Shown here: one piece after another, positions 9,101 through 24,100 of the stretch | How positions within the stretch are numbered: the stretch's first letter is position 1 | How the letters are laid out: every line of letters begins with the position of its first letter | Source of the DNA: Symsagittifera roscoffensis | Taxonomy: Eukaryota; Xenacoelomorpha; Acoela; Convolutidae | Assembly: GCF_963678635.1 (NCBI RefSeq) | Contig: NC_087071.1 | Location: 36,261,680-36,325,679, forward strand | Length of the DNA: 64,000 nt | Direction: 5' to 3' | Position numbers and translations under genes: made by a program | The notes under the pieces: model-generated | Databases searched by the model: none | Told to the model about the DNA's origin: nothing | The model's input: the letters and a program-made list of their open reading frames with translations, nothing else

Positions 9101-12100
9101 CTGCGAGGGCTCGGAAATCAATTTAGTCGACCTAAAAAAAGAGGGACAAAATTTGCGATTTTTTTTTTTTGAAAATCCGCCCCCCCCCTCTAGAAAGTTC
9201 TAGATACGGCCCTGATGCTGATGTTAACTAGTGTTTTGGCTGAGTATATTATCAGCCAAACTGATTTGACTTGAATGCGTGCAGCAAGAAATTATTGATT
9301 TAATACAAAGAAGTAGTAACAAAGTCCGTATCTATTTATTCGAATTAGTGCTAATTTTTTATTGTTTTCGATCATATTTTCTCATACTGTAAATTAGAAA
9401 TTTTATTCGTAGCGTATTTAGCGATGTTCTGACGTTTGCTTTCTTCAAGGTTCCGATGACCACAGAAGTCTGTACTCTCCGACAGGAATGAGTTTCGACG
9501 GAGCCTCCGACTATTACTCCAGTGACCCAGAGTGCTCGGCCGGTGTCCTTGGGCGCCGAGGAGAACCCCCGACCGCCACTTTGTTTTCAACGACAGTCGA
9601 GTCTGACTTTGACAATTCTGCAATGCAGAGGTCTATACCTGGGCCTTCGGCAGCTAATGTAAGTTAAGTCAGGAATTTGCTTCAACATACTTTCGTAATT
9701 TTAACACAATCGGAGATTGCGGAGAATTATGTAATATTACAGTCCATTTTTTTCAATGTAGCTCGCAAATTTCTTTGGATGAATTTGTGCAAAATAGTTT
9801 CTTCCTTATTATGTTAGCAGCATGAATTAAATCCGTGTACTTGGAGCGGATTTAATGCTACCCGGTTTTTGAAAGATTTTGGTGTGGTCGGTTTTTTTTC
9901 TGGCCTAGAGTTGGCAGCCCTGCCTGCAACAGGGTTAAGTAGTATAGTGTGTTCGACTGGGAAGCAGCTGGTGGTGAGTTTGTTCCCCAGGGTCCGAAAT
10001 TTACTATGCTTTCATTTTTGAATTTTTTTTGCTGTTTTGCGGAGTGCAGCTTCGCGTTGTTCAAGTCTGTTATTTCAATATCCAATTTGATGGGTCAATT
10101 TCCTGGAACAAAAGTTAATGCTCTGTTTCTTTCGATTTTTAAAAAAATCGATGAGCATAGTTCAGACTCTTAAATATGTCGTGGTGATTTTTTTCTCGGG
10201 AAAAGTTTTAAAATTTGTTCACGTTCACATTTACTTTTTCGCCATTTGACTTTGTTTTTTAAGATGAAAACTCTACTATTGAACAGCAAAAGTGTAAACG
10301 TCACGAAAAACGTGATCGACTTCTAATTTTGAAAGTGGAATTTGATTTTCAGATTTCCCAGCGAAAAAAAGTTTATTTATTGATCCAGCTGACTAAATAT
10401 GGTTAATTTTAAAAGTGTCAATCATAAATTGTTTAGAATTTCAAAGAGCTAAGGCCATCTATTATTTAGTTTTAAATTGAAAATTGAAGTTTTTTAAAAA
10501 ACAAACCAGTTTTTTTTTCTGTTTCCTTGCGTTCGGTGACTCATTTGCAACTGTCTGTTGGCTATGTTTCACATTTTTTTTTTGAGTAATAAGCGATTAG
10601 TCGGTAAAAATTGCAGCAGTTTTAGTTAAAGTGGACGTCATATTTTCGACCAAGATTTTGGGAATTTTTCTCAAGTCCGCGGAAAGAAAATTGCCAAGAA
10701 CATCTATACAGAAAGCTAAGCTATGATACCTCATAACGAGAACAGATGAAACTGATTTTTCCTTTTTAAGAAATTAAGTAACATAAAAGTTAGACTCGAC
10801 TAAACTATTCTGCGCATTGTTTTTGGATCGTTTTTATTAGTTGGAGGGATCCTCTTCAACTGAAGATTAATGACGTCGTTACATAATAAATCTGGCTTTT
10901 ATTTAACTAAACAACAAAACATGCAGCGATCTCCGCTGCTTTGAAACCAGTTAACTGTGAAGTTTCTTTTTCTTTTGAGTCAAATTTACCATTTATGGTA
11001 ACTTTGTTTAGATATGTTTCACCTTGCGAAGACAAAATGAATCAAAGAAAATGATTTAGATAGTAATTTGAAATCCCGTGTAGATTTGTAATCAAGCGAT
11101 TAAGAAACAAGTTTGGCGTCAAATTTCCAAACTAAGAAACTAAGTCAATTTTGAACCAGATTTTAAAAGCTTTGTCCTGAAACGATTTCGGAATTTTTGC
11201 ATTGGTTAGTTTGTTTCTGAAGTTTAACCAATCCAATAAATTGCCAGAAGTAAATATTTATTGTTTATTTGTTTATATAAACCTAATGCAAAAGGTGTAT
11301 ATTTATAATCGGATCGATTTTGTTGTTGTCTGTTCTAAACTATGGTCAAACTTATATGCTTGATTACTGAATAATAAATTGTAAATGTTCATGAGAATGT
11401 TTTTGTGAAAGTTATGAGAAATTGTTGAATTTTACCAATTTTATTTACAACCTTCAAAAATATACCGTTAATTTCTTCCATTTTTAGAGAAGAATTCGAG
11501 ATATTATTTTTGTTTCACGCTGAAATTCTCTCGAATTTATCGAACTAGCTCAGCGTTCCACCAAATTTGGTTATTTTTTGAAATAATAATCAAACTGAGA
11601 ATTTTCGCAGCATATCTGTTTTTATCGGGTGGTTATACTCTTTTATTTTCTTAGCTTTTCTTTTGATTTCATCTTAAATTTCATTTTTCGGGCAGAGCCC
11701 ACCGAAAGTTCGTTTTAAGAACTTTGATATAATGTCGGTTTTATGAAATTTGTAAACTGTGTTTGAATGAAGATTTGTGATGACCCGGCCGAAGAATTAT
11801 TTGTGGTAATTTCATGATTTCACAATCTTAATGTAAGTCAAGTTTCAAAGTCCATGTAGAATTTAAAATACTAGACAAGTTAGCAATCCGTTCATTCATC
11901 GTCTTTATCATCAGTTTTAAATCGGATTTGGTTTTTATTTCGATTTTGCATTTTGATACACACCTCCAAACTTTTCATAGACGCAGACAACTTCATAAGG
12001 TCAAAAAGTTGACACTTATTTGAATGCTTTTTGCAGTAAATTGAGAAATTTTCAAGTGTTCTGATATTAATTCTGTAATTTGTATTATGGTTGCTTTATA

Positions 12101-15100
12101 TTAGAAGTTTGCAGAGGCTTATTTTCTCGCAGGCCGAAACTAATCTCATTAATTTGAAGTGACTGCTCGTCGATACCCGAGTTTTATTGTAAGTATTTAT
12201 TCATTAATTTTCGACCACATTTACTGACTTAATAATTTATTTAAGCCTTTAAATGTTGTGAAGTTTGGTGCGATGCTTTGTTTTCTTGATTGATCAATGC
12301 GACTGTTATTTTAACAGACGAAAGTTACATAACCAAAAATGGATGACTTGGAGCGTAAAAATCGTCTGTGCAATTTACAAACGATGCTTTTTGGGTGTTC
12401 TACATTTTTTTTTGAAATCTACCAGATTCTTATTTTAGCGAGCCGGGTGGGATGGAAAAGAGCCTTTTTTTATCTGATCAGGTTTAGTTTCGGCGCTTTT
12501 TTCTGAGAAGTAGCCTCAAAACTGGCTAGAGGAACGAATCGGTATCGAAGCTTTGAAATCTGGGAATCCAGCTTTTTGTTTGAAAATATGCCGATAGAAG
12601 TTTTTTTTTAATAAGCGAGGCAATTTATCTGAAGAGTAATAGGCATTCTTAATGCTGTTTTTGCAAATTTTATTGGGTTTATCAAAGAACGCTAACTCTG
12701 CCTAAACTTAAACAATTTGGTATTAATTCAAGGCAAATATTTGAACCAGTTTTTTTAGCATCCGGCTGTCGAAGAACTTGAGCTAAGTATCAAGAATTGA
12801 TGTACCTGATTGTCGAGTTTTGGCGAGAGCTGGTTTTAGAATAGTATCACTACCATTGCAGGATTTCGAATACAACCTCTAACGATCTCAACACAAACGC
12901 CTGAATTTTATGCGTTTTCAAACCGTTTTAATTGTTAATGCTTAATCGCTGAATTAGTTTGTCTGTTTTTTTTTCAAGGATAGACTTTTGCTGTCTCTCA
13001 GTTCATTTCTAAAAGGAAAGCAAACCACGCTCTCCATTCACGATAGTGAGATTTTGCGGTTTTTTAGCCGGATAAAAAAAACATACTTGTCAATCCAGAT
13101 TTCTCAATTTCATTAGATTCTTTCAAGTGTTCGCTCAAAGAGGTCCGAGTTTGTGCTAGAAAAAAGCATCAATCTCTAATGATGTTTTTCGCCAATTGAA
13201 TGTTGGAACTGTCTCAAAGTAATGTTGGAAGTGTCTTTAAGGTGATATTTGCTTTGTACGGATCGAAAAACCTAATTTGTAAATTAATATTTCTGAGTAC
13301 TATTTCGGATTTGTTTTTTTTTTCAAGAATATTGTCAAAAAAAATTAACCGGAAAATGTGAAAATTCAGCCAAATTGTTTTGCTATATTATTAGGTGAAA
13401 GTAAAAACGGTTTTTGCAGCCTCAATTTTTATGCCATATCTAATTACCTATTATTTATTGCCTTTCAGCTTTTTTAAAAATAAAGTTTATTTAACCATAC
13501 ACCAAGTGGTGTTGATCAAATGACTCATTAGATTTTTTCACTCTTATTCTTTTTATTTGTGCTTGGTGTGATTAGCAAATATGGTTCACAGTTTAATTCG
13601 TTCGCAAGTATACCTCAAGAGTTTGCTGTTGAATTACTGATAAATTGTTACAAACTGCTATTTACTTATTGCAGATTTTGCCTTTTGTTGCTAATGACCT
13701 TGATTTCACAAGAATTTCCAAAATATCCACATTCATTTTTTGCTAATGAGTTGCTAATAATGGTGATTATTGCTGCCGTTTTTAATTTGTTTTTTGTTAT
13801 TGTATAAACAGAGCTCGCGTTAATCTGAAAAAAAAATTAAAGAGGAAATCAGACATTAAAAAAATCTGACAAAAAAAAGATAAAGGGAAAAAATCTGAAA
13901 AAAAATTACAAAGGAATTCAGACAATAAAAAATCTGCATGAGAAACAAATGTTTTGATATTTTGCTGATTTATTGCAGCAATAATCAAGTTTTTAATAAT
14001 TATTTCACTTGTGAAGCAATTTTTTTCTCAATTTATTGTTCAAAAACATTATTATGAGAGCGAGAATTTAATTTCCTGATATTCGTTTACCTCATTTACG
14101 ACGATCATTTTGTTTGAACTAGTAATTGCTTAAAGTCATTATTCTAAATTTCAATAATCATTTTTCGCCAGTTTTTATTTTTTACCGTTAGGAGAAAAAG
14201 TAACTGATGGTGAATGCCAAATGAAATCAAAGTAGCCGTAACTATTGATAAATGAAGTGGTTAATTCGATCTGAGAAGAAAAGAATTGAGAATTTATTTT
14301 GCAATGTCTTTGTACCAATAAGAATAAGAGAGCGGAAGGAAAGAAACGCTATAGCGATCTATCTTTTTTTCTCTGTTAATGAGTTTGCGAGATAACATTT
14401 GTTCGTTTCCTTCTGCATTATTTTTGTGTATTTACACCATTTACGCAATTTGTCCTATTTCAGCGAGCGGTGGGAAATTCGATCTCGAACGTCAATTTAT
14501 TACCATCGTCGTTGACCTTGCAATTTCAACCACCGACTTATTACCAAGAAGAAGAAAAGACGCACCAGTTATCAAATTTTCGTTCAGAATTGACCCAAAA
14601 TGATGAACAGCAAAACGTGTTATTTTCTTCAAAAGTGTTAGGGGCTGCACAGTTTTCGACATCACTGGCGAAGGAAAATGACCGTAATGAAAATGAGTCA
14701 TGGCGACGCTTGGAACCACACACTGAGAAACTACTCCAATCTACGACGCCTATAAGACCACAACCGTTTCAACGAACGTCAAGTCCGCTTAGAAATTCGC
14801 CAAGAATTGGAACAAAAGCTGCGAATAAGTTCAAAACTAACATTGAGTCTGCTAATGACGTATCTGTACATGCAAGTCCGGCACGGCAGATTTCAACCGC
14901 CCAAAAACCCCAAACTCCGCAATTCACTGCCGCTCATTCGCCCTTCGCAAATTACCCTATCTCAACCAAACCCCACCCGCCGAACCCCCACTTAGCCGGA
15001 GCTCTTCCAACAACACATGACTTGTTTACAACAACAACAGGATCTACTGAAGACAACATGTTGATTTCAAATTCAAGAAGAACTTCAGAAGTATTTATGG

Positions 15101-18100
15101 ATAGTTGTAATATAACGGAATTTGGGCCGCCTGGAAAAACGATAACTGACGCCCGAGCTGTGATGGATATTTTTGACCCGGGTAATAGACGAAGAGTAGC
15201 TAATTGTCCCCCTGTATTTAATTACTCAAGAGACTCAACGGGTAATGAGTCGTTGAGTTTAAATCAAGAACAGAGAAATTTGAGCTTGTACGCGAGACTA
15301 ATGCAATCCTATACAGTGTGGTATTTGCCTAATTTAACGAGGCAAGATGCGACGGATTATCTGCAGAATAGACAACCGGGTAATTTTATTGTTCGACATT
15401 CAAGCCAGCCCGGCACTATGGCTTTGTCGCTGAGGTCCACAGCAGAATCAGAAGAGAATTTAGTGGAGCATTTTCAGATTATCAACACTGCTGAAGGTTT
15501 GTTTGTTGTTGTTTTTGTTCAATTTTCATTACGAGGCCAAAAAATTATTTTCGCCAGTTTTTTTGGTTAAATGGACGTAACAAAGTGACGATTAGGTTGT
15601 CTGCGAAAATTTTTGAGGCGGAGGGTGAAACTACACCTTGAAGAAATCAAAAAAATGGTGCGCCATTTGCATCGCTGAAATAAAAAAAAGTTCAAATCAT
15701 TTCAAATGTGTTTTGTGAATAGTTAAGATTTTAATCTGCCAAAGGTTGATTTAAAATTTTTGGAATTGTTTATATGAAAAAGTGCATTTGAGGTGAAAGT
15801 TAAGCATACGCCCGGGTTAGAACTCACCCGGGCGTGTTCTATTGTCAATAGCTTGAGCTCCATGCGCCTTAATCACTCTATGGTTTGCAGGTCTCCAAAT
15901 CAACGAAGCACAAAACTCCTTCGTGGACATTGTATCTCTGCTGCAGCACTACTACGAGAATGACAATGGTCTCCCATGTCAACTGCGCCTGCCCCGAAGC
16001 ATAGAAAAGGTAACTTAGTTTTCTTAGTTAATCTTCACAAAGATTTGCTTATGTTTGGGATAAGCAGACGTTATCCAATCGGAATAACATACTTTTTTCC
16101 TAACAACTTGTCTAACAGAATATTTGTGTAATTTCGTCCTTTTCAGTTTTGTCGGATACTTTAGCAGCAAACAGAGACATTTTTTCATCATGATTGCATT
16201 CCAAATGCCGTTCTTTCAAAAATTGCTTGTTCGTCACAAAAAGTATTTAGATGCTTTTTTCTTAAAAAAGACCGGCTTTGTCTGTTTCCAACTTATTTTC
16301 TAAGTTAGATTAAGACGATTTGATTTATCCACGATGGGAAAGACCCAACATACGAGCTCTGTTCAGCTCTGTACTGAGAACCGAGATCCCTTGTTTAGCC
16401 CCTGCAGCGCCCCTGAACGAAAAATTACTTAAAAAATCTTGCAGGGGGGGTCGAGGAAAAAGAGCCAAGAAAATGATTCCCAAAAATGATTTTGCAGGCA
16501 ACTGGTTATGAACTGAATCAGTACTGGATAATGGGGGAGAAATTCTGGATCAGAAGTATGAATGGGGAACTAACAGACAGCGGGGGGAGTAATTCGGACG
16601 AGTTCACATCTGACCCGGCTGAGCGAGCAACGTTAGAGAGAACTATCAGGTGAACACTACATTACCATTTGTTGTACGTTAAATACAATTAAAGAAACTC
16701 TTATCATTAAATCAATGCTCCAAAAAAATTCATCGTTTTTTGGGGTTTTCTCAACACTGCTTTCTCAACTTTCCCAACTGCATGGAGATTTTTTTGGCGG
16801 GTAGATAAAATATCAACGAAAAAAAAATTCTGTTAAAACACGAAACAAAATACATGAAAATAAATCGAAAACAGCTTGCAAGTGAATAGTTCTGGTATTG
16901 GATCACATTTTACGTGAGTTTGGTCGATAAGACATACTGATTGAAAAGACAAAATTGGATCTTTTTCTTAACAGCAAATAATTTCCACCTCCAAAAGTAA
17001 AGAAATTCCAATAGTACAGAAATAATTTAATGCTTAAGCATCATCTGCAATTTTGCTACTTGTTAAGAACTTTGCCCCGCTCTTTTTGCAATGCGTGAGC
17101 GAGGAGGGGGTATTATGGTAGTTAACATAACAAATTCAATTCCCCAATGGGCGACAGCATGCGTTTTGTAACTTGACCTCTAAGTGACCTTTATTTCTTC
17201 TTTTCCGTGACCTGAAAGCTCATCACGATCGACTTTTTGCTGTGCTTCATAAATGATCAAAGCAGCGGCTTAATTATTCCGATCTCTTGACTCTTTTCTA
17301 ATTAAGGTTCGTTTTACCTCAAAAAACACTGAAGCGCTGATGAAATGATGTACTTAAGTGACTGGTAAAAGGCTCTAACACTTAAGTAATTGATTTAAAA
17401 TAGCCTCTTTAAGTCTTTCAGGCGACGCTGTTAACCTTTACGTTCAAACGGTTTTAGTGCCTTTGATTAGCGTAATAAGTACCTCCGCTTTCCAAATTAC
17501 TCGCTCTTTTTATGTGCCCATTAAAGTGCTTAAAGCTCATTTGAAAGCACCTTTTGAACGATTTATCCTGAAAGCAACATACTGATGACACCATTATGTT
17601 CGAAGACTTATGCGTTAAATATTTAAGTAGCAACTAAGTGATTCTTTCATCGGAAAGTAAATCTGACCCCAATTTTAATCGGTCATTGGCCTTGTTTCAC
17701 AATGCTTTTCGAACGTTCGATTAAATAGCGAAGTTTATTCTTTTAGGTCAAAGCATGAATATTCAAATTGACAAAAAACGAAAGAAATTTCATGTTTTCC
17801 GGCAGCATAAGAAAAAATTTCATGCTTTGAAGTTTAATTTATAAAAGTTTATTCCTCTAAATTGGCGAAACTTGAATTGAAATTGTGATGAAATGGAGAC
17901 AAAATTAAGTTTCGAGAAATTAAAAAATTCGATGCAAATGTTTAGAACGACTTCCTACAACGATGACACTGAAAGTACAGCTCGGGAAAGCTCGCCCGCT
18001 CAATTAACACCGCCCCCCGTACCCGCAAAATCCCAAGAAATCAAGAAGTTAATCGAAAGCGAGTGCAGCAGAGATCCGTCGGCTTTTAACATCCAGAAGC

Positions 18101-21100
18101 GAGACAAAGACTTTTTGGCTAGAAGTTCAAACTTGCAACATCAAATATCGGTTTCAGTTAGTAACGATGTTTCGATTTCATCCCGACGACCGCCAGATCT
18201 TTTTTCGACTGGAGGCGCGTTCGGCACAACGACCGAGTTTAATGTGAATTCGCCAACCGGAAGCGTTTTCCAAAACTCAAAGACAACTCCTAGTGATTCG
18301 GGATATGATACATCTTCGAAAAATGTGTTCGAAATGAACCTTCAATCTTCGAATCTTCAACATCAGCAGAGTCAACACAGGAACCAACAGTTGTTAATAC
18401 AGCAAAGTGTACAGTCTACTTCGCCGCACCACCCGCTGTCCAGTGTCCGCTCGGATCCCATGTTACAACCGGGAGACCAGTTCTCGGCTTCCTGTCCAGC
18501 CTCGGCGTTTTCGAGGTAAATTTCCAAGATTATCTTTAAGTCGGCTCATAGAACACTAATTGCTCGTAATTTTTTGTGGGCAAATCGGTCGTTTTCAGTT
18601 TTTTTAGATTGATTTTTTAATTAATGGAACTTGAAAATTGAAAAATGATCTAAAATAAGTTCTTGATGAGTCTATGGAGTTAGGGTAATTAAGAGTAATG
18701 CATGTAGTGAGTAATCTTATATAGGTCTTGGTGATTTTTTGTTGTTGTTTTTCAGGAAAAAGTCTTAAAATTTGTTTACGCTTAATTTTGATTTTTTTGT
18801 GGTTTGAGATTTTCTTTTTAAGTGTAGTTCATTTCCATTGTTAAAGGGGAGGCAAACTCCACTTTCGAGCAGCAAAAGAGATTTAAGGTCATCTTTTTTT
18901 CTTCGAAACTCGAAGGTTGAAGTTAACAAAAAAAATATCTGTATCTTTGCGTCAATTACTCTTTTGCTACTGTCAGTTGGCTATGTTTTCAGAATTTGAA
19001 GCTGAATGGGTTAAATTAATCAGAACTGGAACATATGTGTAACATGTTTCTAATTTTGGGCCGTAAAGAAGAAGATACCTTCAAATTGTATCAAGCTGCA
19101 AACGTCTTTAAATGTTTTTTGTTCATTTCGGCAATCTTGGGACTAATACCAAGACATAAAATTTGAAAATCAATTCACGATGTCGAAAACTTCACACTGT
19201 TTTTATTGGTGTAGTGTTTTATGGTATTGTATTGGTATATTTTCTTTCTGTGAAAGAAAGAAGAATTCCTGGAAGATAAAAGTGTGGTCAAATCTCAAAC
19301 CCATAAGGTATGCTTCGATAAGGATTATCTGTTGAAGTTTTATTACGAGATTGCGGTTTAGCCATACAATCAATTGCTGTATTTAAGGTCGGATAGCAAC
19401 GCGACAGAGCATACCTCTGGGTGTGGAGGAAGTGGAGCCCAGTTGACGTCGAGTCAGATCAGTCCCAACCCCACGAATCCTTTCACATTCCCAGCGACAG
19501 ATAACAGTGGCTCAGGTAAGCACCACGTGATTCCTTGAGTTTTTTTCGGTAGCTAAATTGACCATTTGTTCACGAGGAAAGGACGAATATGCGATCTATT
19601 CAGCACTTCACTGTCTTAGATGCAATTTTTTAATACAAAAGATGGGTTTTTTAAGAGTCGATGAATGTAGTCGCGATGATTTTTTTTTCAGGAGAAGTCT
19701 TCAAAACTGTTTAGGCTCAAATTGCTGCGTTGGTTGACTCTTTTCCTACTGTCTGTTCGGCTATGATCTTTTTTTTCGGCTACGAATTTTTTTCGAATTA
19801 TTTAAAGATGTTGAGCCTGACATTTTCAATCGTCGTATATATATATTTTTAAAAAAATTAAGATGCAATGTCATATAAAGGGTGTAAAGATGTAAGTTGT
19901 TTGAGATATTAAATTTTTGAGTGATAATGTAAAATTTTAGAGTGTAAATGTAGTGTTTGCTTGTCATTTAAAAGATGATTGAACACGTCTTGGAACACTC
20001 AATCCGTCCTTTAAGTGATTGAATTCTTTCTAGATACGGTACAAGTATGATTGTTGGGTCCCTAAAAAAACAAGTATACTAGATGGTAAACTTTCAAAAG
20101 CAATTTCTCAACTTGTTTTACGAATCCAACTATCATACTTGTACCTTAGATGCCATGAGGGGATTCTGTCTGATAATTATCAGTTCGTTTTCAAGAAGGG
20201 AACAGACTCGGTTATTTTATTTATACAACTCAAAGCAATGAAAAAAATCCATATTGGAAGGAAACCTAAATAGGCAGTTAGCTTCCTATCAAGTGGTGCT
20301 TCAGGTTTCAGATGTATTCTGCTTCAGGTGTTCATTCTGACGGCTGTGCATCTTCTTCCTCTAGCAAACCCCTTCACACCCACTACCCATCAAACCGGCT
20401 GAACAACCTAAACAGCATGAACAACAGCAGCATCAATGGCTCACTCAACGTCACAGGATGTTCAAACATTTTGTATCAACAATACCCGAGTCCAATTAAT
20501 GCCCAAACGTCGCCCTTTATGGAAAACAACTTCTTGTTGTCTAAAACATGCAATAGTCACCAACACGCTTTCTCGGACGATACATCCCTATCATCAGGCA
20601 GAGAAGAGTTACATGTATTACAACAGTCGTTTGTCAATTTCTCGTCTAATAACCCCTTTTACAATTATGCTTTCCAGCATCAGTTGTCGGATAATAGCGC
20701 GAAAGACATAATAGCCGGTAACAACCCTACGATAGCCCAGTCTAATTGGTCGACGAATGGAAATTTGGTGCCCGCTAATCAGAAATGCAACTCGGCCGAA
20801 AACTTCCAGAAGTCAGTAACGGCGCCTGTTTCGGCTAGTTCATGCGAAAGTGTACACAGTGCGAACCAGTCAGAACGAAGCTCAACATCCTCGATTTTTG
20901 CATCGAAAAAAGTTTTGTTGGGCTTATACGAGAAAGGAAGAAATCGGCTTTATGAGCCGCCGGCTAGTGGAATGAGTCCGAATACGTTTGGAAATTGGAT
21001 TTCGCCTACGAATGACTCGTTTGAGTACAACACGAATTTTGTATCCCAAATTCAAAATCGATCTTCAACCTTACCGATGAGGCAACGAATGGTTAAAAAA

Positions 21101-24100
21101 TCACCTGATAACGATTCGCAAGAAGAGCATGAAGATTCGAAGTTTTGGGTAGATCACGGAATCGACCAAAATCCGCCATGTAATAAGCGAAATGCCCAAG
21201 CATCCTGGAAAGTTCCAAAAGTTCCCAGATTTTGGGTTAATTTAAGACGAAAGGGTAAAAATTCGTCGAACAAAATCAGAAGTTGTATTATAGAGTTGGC
21301 ACAAGATCAGAACACGAATTTCTACAGGCTTGTACAGAATATTCTGGATAAAGTTTTACGGGAGCAAGACGCAACTAATATTCTATCACAAGTAGGTTGA
21401 ATTCAACTTCAAAAAGTTAATTTTTCTCACAAATTGATAAGGGTTCTTTTTTCAATTTGTTTAGTCAACTAACCCGGAGACGTAACCCGGAGGTTAATTA
21501 TTATAATTGATTTTGTGTGTTTCAGGTTCGCCAAGAAATGAATTCGCTGAAGATCTACCTGACATCGCCGAACGAGAAAATACTGTCTGATTTGATTGAT
21601 CGGGAACGTTTCAAGGTAAATCGAATTTTAAATTTGATAAAGTAGTTTCTCAATTTATATTTTTCGTTTGATAAAGTTGTTTCTTAATTTATGTTTTTCA
21701 GAGTTTAAGATCCTTGCCAAAAAATTTTGAAAACAAGAAACTCTGGAAATCTTAATTTTTCTAAGAAAAAGGCCATGTGTTGTAATTTATTTTACTGTTT
21801 AACAAAGCTTACCTTGCGTCTTCATCTCTCATTATGATTTATCAAGTGACTTTGATTGATTCGATATAAAAGGGATAAGTTTAAGAAAATTTAATGCCTT
21901 AAAACCCGAAATCCTGGCAAACTGGACCATTTTTTGGTTTCGGCAGAACTCGAAAATGAAATAGCTGACCTAAAAAGAGGGCAAACCAAATGTTTCGTAT
22001 CCACCTGTCAAAGAAGTCCTGCGTACTCTCTGATCAAAGTTTTTGCTTTTGCAGATGCGAGAAAACGACTTTCTGAACATGGACTCAATCACAGAAGATG
22101 CTCTGCACAAGATCATTCTGAAACCACTCATCCAACACCTGATGACAGTTCTTATCAACCACCACAAGAGGTATGTTTGGGACTCAGTTTGAAATCTGTT
22201 TTATTGGCTATCTTAGCTTTTTTTTTTAGAAATTCGAGTGTGACACAAACAAAGTAACTTTGTATCGTATTATACAATTGAGTTGATCAGAGGCTATTTT
22301 TTCTTGAAGCGATTCGACTTCAGCTGCGCTTGTAGTTGGTTGTGGCGTCCTCTTTTCATTGTCAACTTTGCGTCTTTTATTGGGGGGTCCGTTAGTGGAA
22401 CTTTTCCTCCTCTTAGTAGTCCTCTTCGGTGTCGTATCCCCCCTTAATAGACCAAGTGAACGATCTCCCCCTAAATTGAATAGCAAATCCTGCATGTACT
22501 ATGCTCAAGTCTAATTGGCTGAAAAATATTACTTTTAACTAATTGAAAAATCCTCCCCTTAAATTGATTTGCTCACTTGATACAAAATCTGCTGCATATT
22601 TCAAGTTACAGACAGCAGGCTGATTGTTTGATGCCATGTCCTTCAAAGACTCCACGAAGAAACTCTCTCTCGTCACTAATTCATTCACACTTCCCCCTAT
22701 TATGCTCTCGTTCAAGTATTCTGGCTTTTCGTCGCTCATTAACTGCTGCGTCAAAGTTTTTAAGTCCTGCAAATCGGCTTTGAAACCTGATTTTTTTATA
22801 CTCGGGGCAATATGAACTTCGTTATTATTATTATTAGAAACATCACTGGCATTAAATCGCATTAATTCTTCGGTCATTGCTTCAGAATCTGTAGTCCTTC
22901 TAGAACTATCAGTTTGAGCTGCAACATCTTGACCCCATTTTAGGTCAACTGTTGACGTCTCCTGATTGCATCTATTTTCTTCCGTTTCAGTTTGACCTTG
23001 CATGTTCCTCGTCTTAACAGACGCTTGGTCGGACAAACTTCTTCTGATATCTAATCTCAAAGCTAGGAGTAACTTTCTCTTTCAACTGCATTTCCGCAAT
23101 ATGTTCTTTAATCGGTATTAATCGGCGTTTCTTGTTCATGTGTTCATATTTTTTTCAGCGATTTCAAATTTTTACCCTTGCGGGAACCAAGTCGATTGCC
23201 TTAAGAGTCCTGAAAATTTTTTCACGTGATTTTTTTTTTCACAGAAATTGCATGTAAGCCTTCACGTGTTTCAACTTAAATTTATAATATCTTCAAGTTC
23301 AATGACTGATTCTGCCCTATGGGAGCAGAGGTTACACCCATGCTTGAGACGACGAAGTCCAGTAGTACCTCAAGTCCCAGACTGTAGATTTTTCAGGAAA
23401 TTTCCCAAACTGCTTTCTCGAACCATCGTGCTGCCTGATTTTTTGTTCTAGCATTCCTGATGCTATTATTCGTAATAGCGCAGGTAATTGAGGTCCAAAT
23501 TTTTTCGCAGAATATTTTAAGCATTTTTTGGATTAAATTTTTAATTAAATTTCACCTGCGCGTAATCAGAGAGATGCAAAAATGGCGTGGAGTTTTTTTT
23601 TCGAAATCACCCATTTAGTTTTTTTTTGTCAGTTTTCCGGTTCAAAATTAATCGGAATTGTGTCCCAGATGAGTTTTTTCTCTAAGCGCTAACCCGTCTA
23701 AAAGTCTATACGTGACCTATAACCGCGTTCCCCCTGAAAGCTAATTAGGATGTAATCAGGGGCGGATTTAGGGGGGGGGGGGACGCCCCCCCCCCCTCAG
23801 GGATTCGACCCCCTGCCGACCCAGAGGGTCCCCCCTTTGATACTTTTTCAGAAATCCATTTTTGGCCGACCGACCCTGAAATTTTTCTAAAGGCGCCTTT
23901 GGCGCCAATATATACTAACTTTGAGGGGGAGCGCGCGCCAAAAAAAACGCGATTTTTTTGTCAAAATTTTTCAAAAAGTGCCCAAAAACGGCTTTTCTGA
24001 CTGTTTTTTCAAAAATTTGCCTGCCGCGCAGAAAATTTTGCCAAAATAGGGGCAAAACAGTGCTTTGGGAGAGCTCGAAAAATCAATTTGGTCGACCCAA

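Larger units (their letters stand above)
9659..14463. other. RIN intron 4 (4.8 kb)
   Basis: AT-rich intron with one long E-repeat copy (10150-10580) and a small AATCTGA array (13822-13935). I see no coding exon, RNA gene or nested gene in the remainder. A further phase-0 exon cannot be excluded. Confidence 0.6.
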
